From Diplolepis rosae (Eukaryota; Arthropoda; Insecta; Hymenoptera; Diplolepididae), in the NCBI GenBank assembly GCA_030998225.1, contig JAPYXD010000697.1, positions 372,001 to 436,000 on the forward strand: DNA of 64,000 nt, in the 5' to 3' direction. Positions within the stretch are counted from its first letter, which is position 1; each line of letters opens with the position of its first letter. A model generated the notes under the pieces. The model did no database searches and was not told the DNA's origin. It worked only from the letters and a program-made list of their open reading frames with translations. Of this stretch, positions 20,177-30,362 are shown in pieces. The translations under genes and the position numbers were made by a program.

Positions 20177-21966
20177 GAATTATATTATTCCAATCGCGTA
20201 ACGCATTTTAAGCGAAACTAAGACGATTATAATTATTCAGTTTCAATAATTTTTTGAACAGTATTCATCATACCTGTCAGAACTTTGGAGCTTTGATGAT
20301 ACTAACATTTTCGAAAATGTTGAAATCTATTGGAAAAAGTTACTCTTCATTCATAACTTCGGATGATACTTCCGTACTCCAAATAGAATGTCTAAAACAA
20401 CCACTTATACTGTCACATTTTCGTGAAATTGGTTTTATTAATTTCATTCTGAGCGATGGAACATACATATTTAAGCAATACTGAAAGTGCTTATTAAAGT
20501 ATATGTGTCTTCCACAGTTTCACATATACTCTTTTTCATTTTCATTGAACTGCAAATGAAAAGAAGAATTCGATCTTATCTCAATTGTATGAAGCATTTT
20601 AAGCGAAATTAGGACGATTGCAATTATTCGGTTTCAATTATTTTTTTAATAGTATTCATGGTACCTGTCAGAACTTTGGAGCATTAATGATACCACTGTT
20701 TTCAAAAATGCTAAAATCTATTGGAAAAAGTTACTCTTTATTCATGACTTAGGATAATACTTCCCTACTTCAAATTTAATGTCTAGAACAACCACTTGCA
20801 CTTTCTCATTTTCTTGAAATGGGTCTTTTAATTTCATTGTGAGTGATGGAACATATGTATTTATGCAATTCTGATAGTGCATATTTCAGTATATATGTCT
20901 GACACAGTTCTCCATATACTCTTTTTCATCCTCATTAAACCGCGAATGAACAGACGAATATGATCTTATCTCAATCGTTTAAAGCATTTTAGGCGAAACT
21001 AGTGCCATCGCAATTTTTCATCTCCAATTTTTTTTTTAATAGTATTCATGATACCTGTCAGAACTCTGGAGATTTTATGATACTAAAATTTTCGACAATG
21101 TTAATTCTATTGAAAAAAGTTACTCTTTATTCATGACTTCGGATAATAATTCCCTACTTTAAATTGAATTCTCTAGAACAACCAATTGCACTTTCTCATT
21201 TTTTTGAAATGGGTTTTTTAATTTCATTGTGGGTGATGGAACATACGTATTTATGCAATCCTGAAAGTGCATATTTTAGTATATGTGTCTGACACAGTTT
21301 CGCACAGACTCTTTTTCATCTTCATTGAACCGCGAGTGAAAAGACGAATATGATCTTATTCCAATCGTGTAATGCATTTTACGTGAAGCTAGGGCCATCG
21401 TAATTTTTCATCTCTAATTATTTTTTGAATCGTATTCATGATACCTGTCAGAACTTTGGAGCATTAGTGATACTAGTGTTTTCAAGAAGGTTAAAATCTA
21501 TTGAAAAAAGTTACTCTTTATTCATGATTTTGGATAATACTTCCCTACTTCAAATTGAATGTCTAAAACAACCACTTGCACTTTCATATTTTCTCGAAAT
21601 GGGTTTTTTAATTTCATTCTGAGTGATGGAACATACGTATTTAAGCAATCCTGAAAGTTCTCATTAAAGTATATGTGCCTTACACAGTTTCACATATACT
21701 CTTTTTCATCATCATTAAACTGCAAATTAAAAAGAGGAATTTGATCTTATTCCAATCGTGTAATGCATTTTACGTGAAGCTAGTGCCATCGCAATTTTTC
21801 ATCTCCAATTATTTTTTGAATAGTATTCATGATACCTGTCAGAACTTTGAAGCATTAATGATACTATTGTTTTCGAAAATGTTCAAATCTATAGATAAAA
21901 GTTATTCTTTATTCATGAATTCGGATAATACTTCCCTACTTCAAATTGAATGTCTAAAACAACAAT
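20177..21966 (+). repeat. 390-bp satellite array, about 4.6 units
   Basis: The landmark GTATTCAT(C/G)ATACCTGTCAG recurs at about 20262, 20652, 21042, 21432 and 21823, giving a period of 390-391 bp. Each unit carries GATGGAACATAC, a TATATGTGTC segment and CTCTTTTTCAT. Frames through the units encode similar short peptides but no known domain. The array breaks off at about 21966. Confidence 0.85.
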
Positions 21967-22319
21967 GGTAAAAATCTACAAGTAATAACAAGGAATTAAT
22001 GAAATTAAAATATAAAACTTTTTTATAAATTATATGAAAAACTAAAAAACATGATCCGAAATTATGTAATTGAAGAAATCAATAATTACCATTAAAATTA
22101 TAAATACGTCATTTTTAAATAAAAACTTCAATAACGTCAATTTCCCACATTCACATAGAATTTAAATTAACAAGAGGAAAAGACATATTGTCTAGTCGAT
22201 AAGACATATTATCAACAACTGAAAACAAAAGTGTCATGTAATAACCTCATATGATATGAGTCATTTAGTCTAATATTATTATTAAATTCAAATATACAAT
22301 TAAATTGAAAATTTTAAAT
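21967..22319. other. AT-rich stretch, no gene seen
   Basis: No feature recognised. Confidence 0.35.
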
Positions 22320-23320
22320 TGTAAAGGACTTAGAAGCAAATTTGATAAAGTTTCCTGAAAAGTGTCATGATGAATTAAGACACAGGATTTTATCTATCTC
22401 TTCAAAATACTTAAAGAAATCGCCTCATAATTCTGATTTAGATAGATCCATTGAAAAGGGTATCAAATGAACAAGATAATTTTTTAAAAAATAATAAAGA
22501 GTTATTAGTTACTAAAGCAGACAAAGGCAATGTTACAGTTATTTTGAACAATCAAAATTATTTAGATAAATTCCAAAATTTATTAGATGATTCTTCAACT
22601 TATGAAAAAGTTGACCTAGACCCTTTACAAAAATCACAAAAATCATTTTTAAAAAATTAGATGAATGGAGAAAATTAAACCTTCTTGGGGATAAAATAGA
22701 AAGAAAAGATCTTATTACAACTATCACTAATTTGGCTAGAATGTATGGTTTGCCGAAGGTTCATAAGGATAATTGCACTTTGATACCTGTGGTTTCCTAT
22801 ATTAACTCTCCTTCTTACTTCATGGCAAAAATTTTTAACAATATTTGAAAAAGTCTGTTCCAAAACCTTTTTCGAACATCAAAAACTCTTTTGAATTTAT
22901 TGACAAAATTCAAAATTCAAAAACTCCTAATAACTACATTATGATGTCTTTGGACGTAATTTCTCTTTTTACCAATGGTCCTTTAGACTTGGTCTTATTA
23001 GTATTGAATAACGATGGTATTGCATTTCTTAATTCACTAAACTTTCATTGGAACAATTTAAATTGGGTATAAAAATACTAATGGAACAAACTTTTTTTAA
23101 TTTTAACCATCGTTCTTACAGACAACCCTTCGGCACCCCAATGGGTTCTCCTATTTCTCCATGTCTTGCGGACTTTGTTATGCAAGACATGGAAACAGAT
23201 ATTTTCAAGAGAATAGAATTTGACATTCCTGTTTATTTCCGCTATGTAGATGATAATGAAAATACTTTCTCAAAATATCAGATTTTCAGCAAATCCATAA
23301 TTCAAACATTATTTCTTTAA
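22320..23320 (+). pseudogene. Penelope-type reverse transcriptase remnant
   Basis: In order: a Penelope N-terminal region (KDLEANLIKFPEK), VTKADKGNVTVIL (22500-22550), MYGLPKVHKDN (22740), VVSYINSPSYFMAKI, then SLDVISLFTNGPLDLV (22945), FGTPMGSPISPCLADFVMQDME (23130) and FRYVDDN (23250), the catalytic YVDD. At least three frame changes and one stop separate the blocks. No GIY-YIG domain follows, and no terminal repeats were recognised, so this is a 3'-truncated relic distinct from the 3-5 kb element. Confidence 0.75.
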
Positions 23321-23889
23321 AAAATTATTCATTATCAATCATACTTTATCATTATTATTGAAAATTATCATTCAAAAAGATCAAAAAGTGGGGAAATTTC
23401 ACTCTGAAATCCAAATTTTCATTGTTCTCAATGTAAAATCAACAAGAAAATAAACGGCAAATGTCAATTGAGGTTGGATTTCATATTTGACTAATTAAAA
23501 TATGTTTAAAGTAATTTACCTAATATTTTTCAGATAGATGTCTTCTATGAATTGAAAACAATCAAATACTTACCACATTTCTCGAAAATATCAACAGCAC
23601 TTTTTAAAATTCGCATTCGGTTTTGTAATAACCTTTTCGTCCGGCTACATTTCGACCAGCCTTGTGCTTCAATAGAGAAATTTTTTTTCTAGGCGAAGTT
23701 TTAATTTCTAATTCAATCAATTTTTCACTTTTTTAAAGTGTACATTTCGAGGTTTGTATACGGTACACCAAAATAGCGATAAGTGATTCGTAAATCTCTA
23801 ATTTTGAAAAAAAATCATGGCTCTGTCCGGCTATTGGGTACCGTCCGGCTATTGGTGCTTTTACCTTATTTATCAATATTATATTTTAC
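23321..23889. other. AT-rich stretch, no gene seen
   Basis: Contains GTCCGGCTA(C/T)(A/T)T motifs near 23640, 23827 and 23847; otherwise unremarkable. Confidence 0.35.
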
Positions 23890-24170
23890 ATAAAATTTTT
23901 TGTCCGAAGAGTTCAAATCTTGTTATAATATGACAAGATCATATGGACGAGTTCAATTTTTTTAATGAAATATTTTGTAATTTTTAATTTGTCTGTTCTT
24001 CTGAAATCGGAGGACGATTTGAACAGTAAACAACAAATTTTCCAATGGAATTCAAGGTCAATAAATGCTTAAAGTTTTATATTAAAATTTTAATTACAAA
24101 ATTTTGAAGCTTTGTAACTATAACATTTTTTGGAATTTACATCTTCTACATGACAATTTGTATATATATA
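23890..24170 (+). repeat. Dispersed repeat of about 280 bp, copy 1
   Basis: Nearly identical to 57465-57745. Both start ACATAAAA(A)TTTTTGTCCGAAG and end GACAATTTGTATATATATA. No coding. High identity suggests recent dispersal; gypsy-2 starts just to its right. Confidence 0.75.
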
Positions 24171-24195
24171 TTGTAAGCTATCACAATGAGACCCC

Positions 24196-24742
24196 TGTGA
24201 AACTGCAACACCATGAACCGCGCAGCACACGAGAGAGCACGTCGATCTACCAGAAGGAGCCACCAAGGTGCGCAGGCGCTGCATCCCTCACCACCCTCCC
24301 ATGGACCAGAATGGGAGATGAAGCAGTGGAGTGGGAGATTCAGCGGAAAATATAAAAACGGGATGCTGCAAAAGGAAGAAGCATTCTGGCGGCTCGAGAT
24401 CGAGCCGTAAGCATCAAGAGGGATACTCTTGAGACACAGAGAGAGGGGTGGGGCGAGAGAGGGAGAGGGGGGACAGAGAGGGGGGTGAGTGAGAGAGGGA
24501 GGGAGAGATAGGGGGGGTAACGGAAATTCGGACGTTTTGTTAGTAAATAAGCATCGCGTTGTTAGATATACCTTAGATATGTATATGTTTTGATTAGGGC
24601 AATAAATCATCCTATTGTTTTCATTAAATAAAATGACCGCTCATATTACGACTTTTCCTGTCCTCACGTTCGACCCTGTCAGACTGCAGCATCCGGCGGA
24701 GGACGACCAGCTCGACTAGAGGAGGAGATACGCACCGTTACA
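24196..24742 (+). repeat. Gypsy-2 5' LTR
   Basis: It starts TGTGAAACTGC and ends CCGTTACA, immediately before the primer site. Inside are a TATAAAA box (24351-24357), a long purine-rich GAGAGGG tract (about 24433-24515) and an AATAAA at about 24601. The 5' edge is set by TG and is not confirmed by a second LTR. Confidence 0.65.
24351..24357 (+). promoter_or_regulatory. TATA box of gypsy-2 LTR
   Basis: TATAAAA lies about 155 bp into the LTR, upstream of an AATAAA, as expected for U3-R order. Prediction by motif only. Confidence 0.4.
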
Positions 24743-24760
24743 TGGCGCCCGAACAGGGAC
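24743..24760 (+). promoter_or_regulatory. Primer binding site, tRNA-Lys type
   Basis: TGGCGCCCGAACAGGGAC directly follows the LTR end. It is the standard 18-nt complement of the 3' end of a lysine tRNA, used as a reverse-transcription primer site by several retroelements. Confidence 0.85.
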
Positions 24761-24835
24761 CTGGAGCGACATCTCTAGGACGACCGAAACAACGCAGGAG
24801 TAGTGGGGACTACCCTCTCCACCACTTTCCGAAAG

Positions 24836-24842
24836 TATAAAA
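24836..24842 (+). promoter_or_regulatory. Possible second TATA box in gypsy-2 leader
   Basis: TATAAAA occurs about 75 bp after the primer site, followed within 35 bp by ATCAGTTTAGCGAGC, which resembles an insect initiator (TCAGTT). This would be an internal promoter ahead of gag; it could also be chance. Confidence 0.3.
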
Positions 24843-24943
24843 GCTGGAGCGCCGCTAAGCTCGAGATCAGTTTAGCGAGCTCCAAGCTAGAGCAAGCACC
24901 GCCTAAACAACCGAACCAGTAACCAGTTATTTTACCTGACACC

Positions 24944-25440
24944 ATGGCAGTATTATGGGTGTACCGACTTCAGAAGAGCCAAGCTCGAGGACGAGCTGAG
25001 ACGCCACCAAATCGACGGCGAAGGATCCCTGTCCACCCTGAAGCAACGAATGGTCAGCTTCGTGTGAGCCAACCCGCGGCTCTTCACGGAAAAAACCGGA
25101 AGACGGTCCGGATTACAAGGAGGACCGGGATCGAACCAGCGTCTTGGAGGCGTTGGAGGAAGAGATTAACCAGCTCAGACTCGTCCAAGCGGCTTCCTCG
25201 CCCCGGGCTCCGGCCGACGACAGGTTCCACGGCATCGCAGAGGAAAAAGACCCCCAGCCAACATCCTCGAAGACGTTGGATCAAATGAAGAAATGGGGTT
25301 GCCATTTCGACGGCAAGAACGTCTATGCGTTCCTGGAAAGGCTGGAGGAACTCCAGAGGGCCTACCAATTCACCGACCAGCAGACACTAAGAGGCTTCCC
25401 CGAGCTGCTTAAAGGCGAGGGAGACCCGACTGGGGGAACA
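24944..25440 (+). pseudogene. Gypsy-2 gag, truncated
   Basis: The first ATG (24944) is in good context (ACCATGG). A frameshift soon after puts the conserved part in another frame: LEDELRRHQIDGEG and TLKQRMVSFV look like a SAP-like motif. From 25144 the frame reads EALEEEINQLRL, then KKWGCHFDGKNVYAFLERLEELQRAY, a gag capsid-start motif. It ends within capsid by a deletion; no zinc knuckle is present. Confidence 0.6.
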
Positions 25441-25444
25441 CCTC

Positions 25445-25610
25445 TGCGCCCGCATGCGGATCACGGGCCAGTGGTTCGACGTGCAAGTCACTACCATGCG
25501 CCAGATGACGTACGACGTTCTCCTGGGGATGGACATCTTGGCCCCTCTGGGTTTGACCATGACACTAAACGGCACCAGGATCTTCCCACCGTCCCACGCC
25601 AGTAAAGGAG
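25445..25610 (+). pseudogene. Gypsy-2 protease C-terminal piece
   Basis: RITGQWFDVQVTTMRQMTYD followed by VLLGMDILAPLG matches the C-terminal half of gypsy proteases (the I/V-L-G-x-D motif). The catalytic DSG/DTG half is missing. Confidence 0.5.
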
Positions 25611-26110
25611 CCTGCGCCACCGAAGGTCCCATACCGATGGACGGCCTGAAGCCAGAAGAGAAGAGAAGAGTGGGAAAGGGGCTCTTCGAATTTGAGTTCA
25701 TGCCTTTTGGACTGCACGCTGCGGCACCAACATTCCAACGCCTCTTGGACCGAGTAATCACACCGGACATGGCTCCAAGCGCCTTCGCCTACCTACATGA
25801 CATTGTTATATGCACCGAGACGCTAGAGGAGCATATGAAGGCACTCGAGAAGGTTTTTCAGAAGTTGTAAGAAGCCAAACTCAGGCCGAACCCAGAAAAA
25901 TGCCAGTTTCTCAGGTCCGAGCTTAAATTCCATGGGGCACATCGTCAACGAGAACGGGCTACACACAGATCCAGACAAAGTGAGCGCCATCCTGAACCTA
26001 GCACCGCCGAAGAATCTCAAGGAAGCTCGCCGATTCCTAGGCCTCATCTCGTGATACCGCCGCTTCATAAAGGACGCCGCACGCATCTCCGCCCCACTTG
26101 ACAGACTCCT
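25611..26110 (+). pseudogene. Gypsy-2 reverse transcriptase, deleted and mutated
   Basis: After a short linker the frame enters RT at FEFEFMPFGLHAAAPTFQRL. Everything before that (fingers, first catalytic aspartate) is deleted. The catalytic YLDD reads YLHD at about 25791, an inactivating change. The thumb region (LRPNPEKCQFL, then FLGLIS) is split by a frameshift near 25935 and a TGA near 26052. Confidence 0.7.
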
Positions 26111-26575
26111 GAAGAAGAAGGCCATGTGGGAATGGACCCCGGAACACCAGGAGTTCTTCGACGAATTGAAACGGAAGCTCACGACGGCCCCTGTTCTAGC
26201 CTGTCCGGACTGGACCAAACCACTCGTCCTGCAGACCGATGCGAGCATGGAGGGCCTTGGAGCGGTGCTTTCCCAGCCCGACGGAGAAAGGGAGCACATC
26301 ATCGCCTACGCCAGTCTCTCAGTCTCAAAGACAGAGCGGAATTACTCAACCACGGAGCTCGAATGCCTGGCGGTGAAGTGGGGCATATGGAGAATGCGCG
26401 AGTACTTGGAAGGGTACCATTTCGCCGTCATGACCGATCACCTCGCACTTAAGTGTCTGGAGAAGATGGACAACCCTTCTGGCGCCGTTAAAAGTAATCC
26501 TAACGAGGACTGGTACCAGCGTCGTCTGCGAGACGTCGAGAAGGACCCGACCGGAAATCAAGACGTTGACTAGAC
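26111..26575 (+). pseudogene. Gypsy-2 RNase H
   Basis: The frame 26124-26573 reads WEWTPEHQEFFDELKRKL, LQTDASMEGLGAVLSQ, YSTTELECLAVKWGI and FAVMTDHLALKCL, the full set of gypsy RNase H motifs with conserved D, E and D residues. It is the best-preserved domain of this element. Confidence 0.75.
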
Positions 26576-27315
26576 TATCCAGATCGTACTACTGGCCAGG
26601 CATGCTCAGGATGGGGGCCGAACTTGTGAGAAACTGCCTCAGCTGCCAAAAACATAAGGTCCAACAGCTAGTACCAGCAGAACAAATGCACGCGACGAGC
26701 GTAGAATAGCACTGGGAAATGGTCTCCGTAGACCTAATAGGGCCGCTGCCTCGATGCAACTCCGGAAACACGTGGTTCCTGGTCGCACAGGACCGATTCA
26801 TCAAGTGGGTGGAGCTCCGACCATTCAGGAAAGCCACCAGCCAAGCCGTGGCCATGGCCATCATGGACCAGGTCTGCCATCGACATGGTTGCCCTCGTAG
26901 GATAGTCTCAGACAACAGCCGGCAATTCATCGGCAAGGAGGTCACGCGCTTGTGTGCAGAATTACAAATCCAGCAGCGTCTAACACCGACCTACACGCCG
27001 TAATGCAACCCGGTGGAAAGCGCCAACCGGGTGATCAAGACCATGATCGAGAAAACGCATAAGACCTGGGATGCACAGCTGATGGAGCTCCAGTTCGCCT
27101 ACAACACGGCCACCAGCTCGTCGACCGGACACTCGCCCGCCTACCTAAACCTGGGTCGGGAACTGAAGCCACCCGGAAGTCTGGCCCACGAGGTAGCCGC
27201 ACCAGAGACAGAAAAGCGGCAACACTGGATTAAGAAGCTCCACGCCGCACTGGAGTTGGCGCGTGCTCAGATGGCGAAAAGCTTCCAGAGGCAGATGAAG
27301 CACTATAACCTCAGA
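26576..27315 (+). pseudogene. Gypsy-2 integrase
   Basis: It contains CLSCQKHK (second half of the HHCC finger), SVDLIGPLPR, RRIVSDNSRQF and NPVESANRVIK, giving a complete D, D, E set. Stops occur at about 26707 (TAG) and 27001 (TAA) in the same frame. The domain continues to MAKSFQRQMKHYNLRR and is cut by the truncation point at about 27315. Confidence 0.75.
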
Positions 27316-27455
27316 AGATTACGTTTGTTTCGTATTTCATATATTTTAGTTAAAAAATTGAATTTCGTATTTTCAATGGTACTTCTGTTTAATTAAAAAG
27401 AAAAATACACATCTTATGATAAAATGTTGCAGTTCAAACTTCTATAGATCTTTAT
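27316..27455 (+). repeat. Dispersed repeat, partial copy 2
   Basis: Matches 1880-2035 (TTTCGTATTTCA(C/T)ATAT, TTAAAAAATTGAATTT, then AATTAAAAAG). It abuts the gypsy-2 truncation on the left and the inverted-repeat element on the right. Confidence 0.55.
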
Positions 27456-27825
27456 ATCATATAAGTTTGGTTTCGACGGTTTTGTGGTCAATAAAACAAC
27501 ATTCTATAAAAAACTCCTTCATTATATTTGGTCAAAAATTCTCCTATGTTTCAACCTCACTGCGAGTCTTTTTCAAGGAATATATATGTCACTAAAAACT
27601 GAACAAATCAATTTACAATCAAATTTATTTTTCAAAAGAGAACTATTTTATCTTGTATTGATACAATAAATAAGTACTTATATAAATCACAAATAAACGA
27701 AAGCACACATGAAGATTCAGTCTTATTCTTGAAAATGTCATTAAAATTAAAGCGTCAAAGATTGAGGGCTTCAATAATTTAAAATTACATTTTTGAAGAA
27801 ATTTTCTGTGAAAAAAGGAACGCTT

Positions 27826-27898
27826 CCACTCCGCTGGGTATCGAGCCCAGGTCCTTTCGATTGCCGGTCGAATGCTCTGTCATCTGAGCTACGGAGGT
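27826..27898 (-). tRNA. tRNA-like gene, palindrome arm 1
   Basis: Same 73-nt sequence as the copy at 14264-14336: GCTC/GAGC D arm, TTCGA/TCGAA anticodon stem with CCGGCAA loop, CTGGG/CCCAG T arm, acceptor pairing in five of seven positions. C33 and the outer acceptor mismatches argue against a working tRNA. Confidence 0.5.
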
Positions 27899-28216
27899 TC
27901 CACAACTTTTCTCACAGAATCTTGTTGTTAAACCGCCAATTCGGCGAAGGATATATCATGAACTATGTAATCAATTTGTTCTAAATTATTTCAGTCGATC
28001 ATGTCGATCATTAGAAGAGTGTGCATCACTCTACGTGACAGCAGAACTCTACCATATCGATCTTACCAACCTGCTGTCACGTAGAGTGATACACACTCTT
28101 CTAATGATCGACATGATCGACTGAAATAATTTAGAACAAATTGATTACATAGTTCATGATATATCCTTCGCCGAATTGGCGGTTTAACAACAAGATTCTG
28201 TGAGAAAAGTTGTGGA

Positions 28217-28289
28217 ACCTCCGTAGCTCAGATGACAGAGCATTCGACCGGCAATCGAAAGGACCTGGGCTCGATACCCAGCGGAGTGG
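28217..28289 (+). tRNA. tRNA-like gene, palindrome arm 2
   Basis: Inverted partner, same sequence as arm 1, followed by a TTTTTT run at about 28300 that could stop Pol III. Confidence 0.5.
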
Positions 28290-28328
28290 AAGCGTTCCTT
28301 TTTTCACAGAAAATTTCTGCAAAAATTA

Positions 28329-28740
28329 AATTAGAAATTTCCATCTAGTCTTAGGAGACGTTAAATTAGTTCCAAATTGCAGGTTGGTAAGATCGATATG
28401 GTAGAGTTCTGCTGTCACGTAGAGTGATACACACTCTTCTAATGATCGACATGATCGACTGAAATAATTTAGAACAAATTGATTAAAATTACATTATTAT
28501 AAGGTGTGTAAGTACAATCCGATGAAGCAACGCAAACTGTAGGATAGAGAGACGAAGATACGATAAATTGAATTAAATTCACCAATGAAAAGTGTGCTAA
28601 GGCTTGAGAACACAAACTTGAAAATCATATGTTAAATAATTTCATGGCAAATTCGATTAATATTCATAATTTCAGCCTTAAAATTTATTAAAATATTAAT
28701 ATTTCTATTGATATAAATTGATACAATAATTTTTCTTTAA
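28329..28740. other. AT-rich remainder of inverted-repeat segment
   Basis: Includes the partial flank copy at 28380-28485; otherwise nothing recognised. Confidence 0.4.
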
Positions 28741-28849
28741 TGTTGTTTTATTGACCTTAAAACCGACGAAACCAAACCTATATGATATAATAATATAACG
28801 GTCGAAGATATGGTGATCCGTTCTTTATAAAGGAAAAAAAAAACAAATA

Positions 28850-29215
28850 AAAATTCTGGCCTGTTTATTACAAATTTCTAAGTTTTTCGTTCATTTTATC
28901 CGGTTTTCTATATACAGTAAATTCTACATATTTTTTCCTATTCGTGTTGTTGCTTACTGGACTTCTTCATTTTGAATTGCAAGCAATGAGATAAGTTTTT
29001 GAGTTTCATTATTATCCTTATTTTAACTATCTTCTACATTTTTATCTTTTACGAAAATTTTGAATTAATCTTTTAATTTATGGCACTGAAGAGGGCCCCG
29101 CATATGTCGCAGAAACGTTTGCCTTCCCTTTTTTTTGCGTTTTTTATCGTAAGTAGCATTTATAATATTAATAGAAGAAAATAAAAAGAGGCTGACCCAA
29201 TGCCAAAAAAATGAG
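28850..29215 (+). repeat. Penelope-type solo terminus with hammerhead-like motif
   Basis: This is homologous in reverse to 58190-58510, sharing GACTTCTTCATTTTGAATTG, the motif, and the GACCCAATGCCA / TGGCATAG(G/T)GTCAG flank. The motif at 29085-29120 reads CACTGAAGAG, GGCCCC, ATATGTCGCA, GAAACGTTTG. No RT or endonuclease lies next to it. Confidence 0.55.
29085..29122 (+). ncRNA. Hammerhead-like motif (CTGAAGAG variant)
   Basis: The CTGAAGA and GAAAC boxes are in place, and AACGTT gives a palindromic minimal stem III. Stem II is poor here because the 3' strand reads TCGCA rather than GGCC, so this copy may be inactive. Confidence 0.4.
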
Positions 29216-29299
29216 AAATTAACAAAAATGCTGTGAATATTGGGTCAATATAATACCAGACATGTCATCAAGCATGTCACTACAGTTTTTCACTTCACT

Positions 29300-29800
29300 T
29301 TTCATCATAACTTTTATTCGTATCTCGTATAATTTAACTGGAAAATGGATATTGACTTCTTTCAAGTTTTAATATACTATAGCTTTCTTAATTTTATTTG
29401 AATTGCAAAATATTATCAGGATAGTTAGTAGAGCTTTACAAGAATTATCAAAAACCAGTCTTAAAATTTTTGATTTTTTCATAAAGTTTTAATCAAAAAC
29501 ACAAAAAATGCTCCTATTTTGACAATTTTTGTCAGATGTAGCTGGTTAACGAACTTGTCCTTACTTTTTCAGCTGCGATAATGTATGCCAAAGCTCAATT
29601 CCATCCGACAATTTTTTTCTATCCAGAGTTATTGAGTATATGACCTATTACTACTGCAGACGGACAGACAGACAGACAGACAGACTGACACTTTCGTAAA
29701 AACCGTTTTTTCTGACTCAAGGGATCTCAAAACGTAAAGATTTGACGAAAATTCCGAAAATGATTTTTCACATAAAAGCAAAACCTTAATTTTCATATGA
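29300..29800 (+). repeat. Dispersed repeat with (CAGA)n tract, copy 3
   Basis: Matches 2045-2370: ATAATTTAACTG(G/C)AAAATGG, GTTAACGAACTTGTCCTTAC, a (CAGA)n run at about 29660-29690, TTTCGTAAAAACCGTTTTTT and TCTCAAAACGTAAAGATTTG. It carries about 120 bp extra between the first two blocks. Confidence 0.65.
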
Positions 29801-30362
29801 TGGGGATCTAAAAGACATCAAATTTAGATCTTTCTTAATAATATTGATAACTCTAAAATTAATTAACATTGTGAAAAGTCTGTAGTCTCATTTCAAAGGT
29901 AAGTTTTCATAGTATTTTTCTAACTAATTAAGATGTTTTTGGAATTTTTCTGCTAGATTCTGCTCTAGAATCAAAGATGGTAATGAAAAATCATCAAATT
30001 TCAAATGATGATTGTACTACATTCATTTGAAGAATTCAAAAAATCCAAACTATCAATATTTTGATAAAAATTTCTAAATTTATTAAAATATGGTATGCAT
30101 CGATTTTTAAAACTTCTTGAAGAAGCTACATATTTTAAAAATTGCATGACTTTTTTGAATTCTGTTCAAATCCAAGATAGAATCCAGGAAAGAAAAGTTT
30201 GACGTGTAAATTCACATATAATTTATGTATTTTCTTAAATCAGCAAACACTTCATTTACATTCATCTATTGAAATTGCCATATGTATAAGGTGTTTCATA
30301 CTTCAAAAAATTTGAGGTGTAAATTCATATTGCGAATTCAGATATAATTTATGTACTTTCTT
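29801..30362. other. AT-rich stretch with internal direct repeat
   Basis: 30215-30290 contains TTAAATCAGCAAACACTTCA, the sequence that recurs at 31033-31080 right of the hairpin element. No coding. Confidence 0.45.

Larger units (their letters stand above)
24196..27315 (+). mobile_element. Gypsy-2: 3'-truncated gypsy element, tRNA-Lys primer
   Basis: The element is GC-rich against an AT-rich background. It has a 5' LTR, an 18-nt tRNA-Lys-type primer site, then gag, protease, RT, RNase H and integrase remnants on the plus strand. It stops abruptly in the integrase C-terminal region at about 27315, where dispersed repeat DNA begins; no 3' LTR exists. Large internal deletions remove much of gag/protease and the RT fingers. 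Confidence 0.8.
27790..28328. repeat. Near-perfect 530-bp palindrome with tRNA-like genes (locus 2)
   Basis: The arms are about 27790-28045 and 28070-28328 and look essentially identical as reverse complements; short frames at 27793-27984 (+) and 28131-28322 (-) give the same peptide except for one residue. The spacer is about 25-30 bp. A partial further copy of the flank (CACTCTTCTAATGATCGACA to AACAAATTGATT) follows at 28420-28485, so the repeated unit is larger than one arm. Confidence 0.85.
27450..28798. mobile_element. Inverted-repeat-bounded segment holding tRNA palindrome
   Basis: Left 27450-27505 reads TATATCATATAAGTTTGGTT onward to GTCAATAAAACAACATT. Right 28740-28798 is its reverse complement with a few changes. 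The pair bounds about 1.35 kb with no transposase. A non-autonomous DNA element is plausible; the palindrome of tRNA-like genes lies in its middle. Confidence 0.5.

Noticed and set aside
24146..24610. 154-aa minus-strand ORF with proline/serine-rich sequence
   Set aside because: It arises from the GAGAGGG purine tract of the gypsy-2 LTR read on the other strand.
27793..27984. 63-aa ORF present twice (27793-27984 and 28131-28322)
   Set aside because: It overlaps the tRNA-like gene; the identity reflects the palindrome, not a protein.
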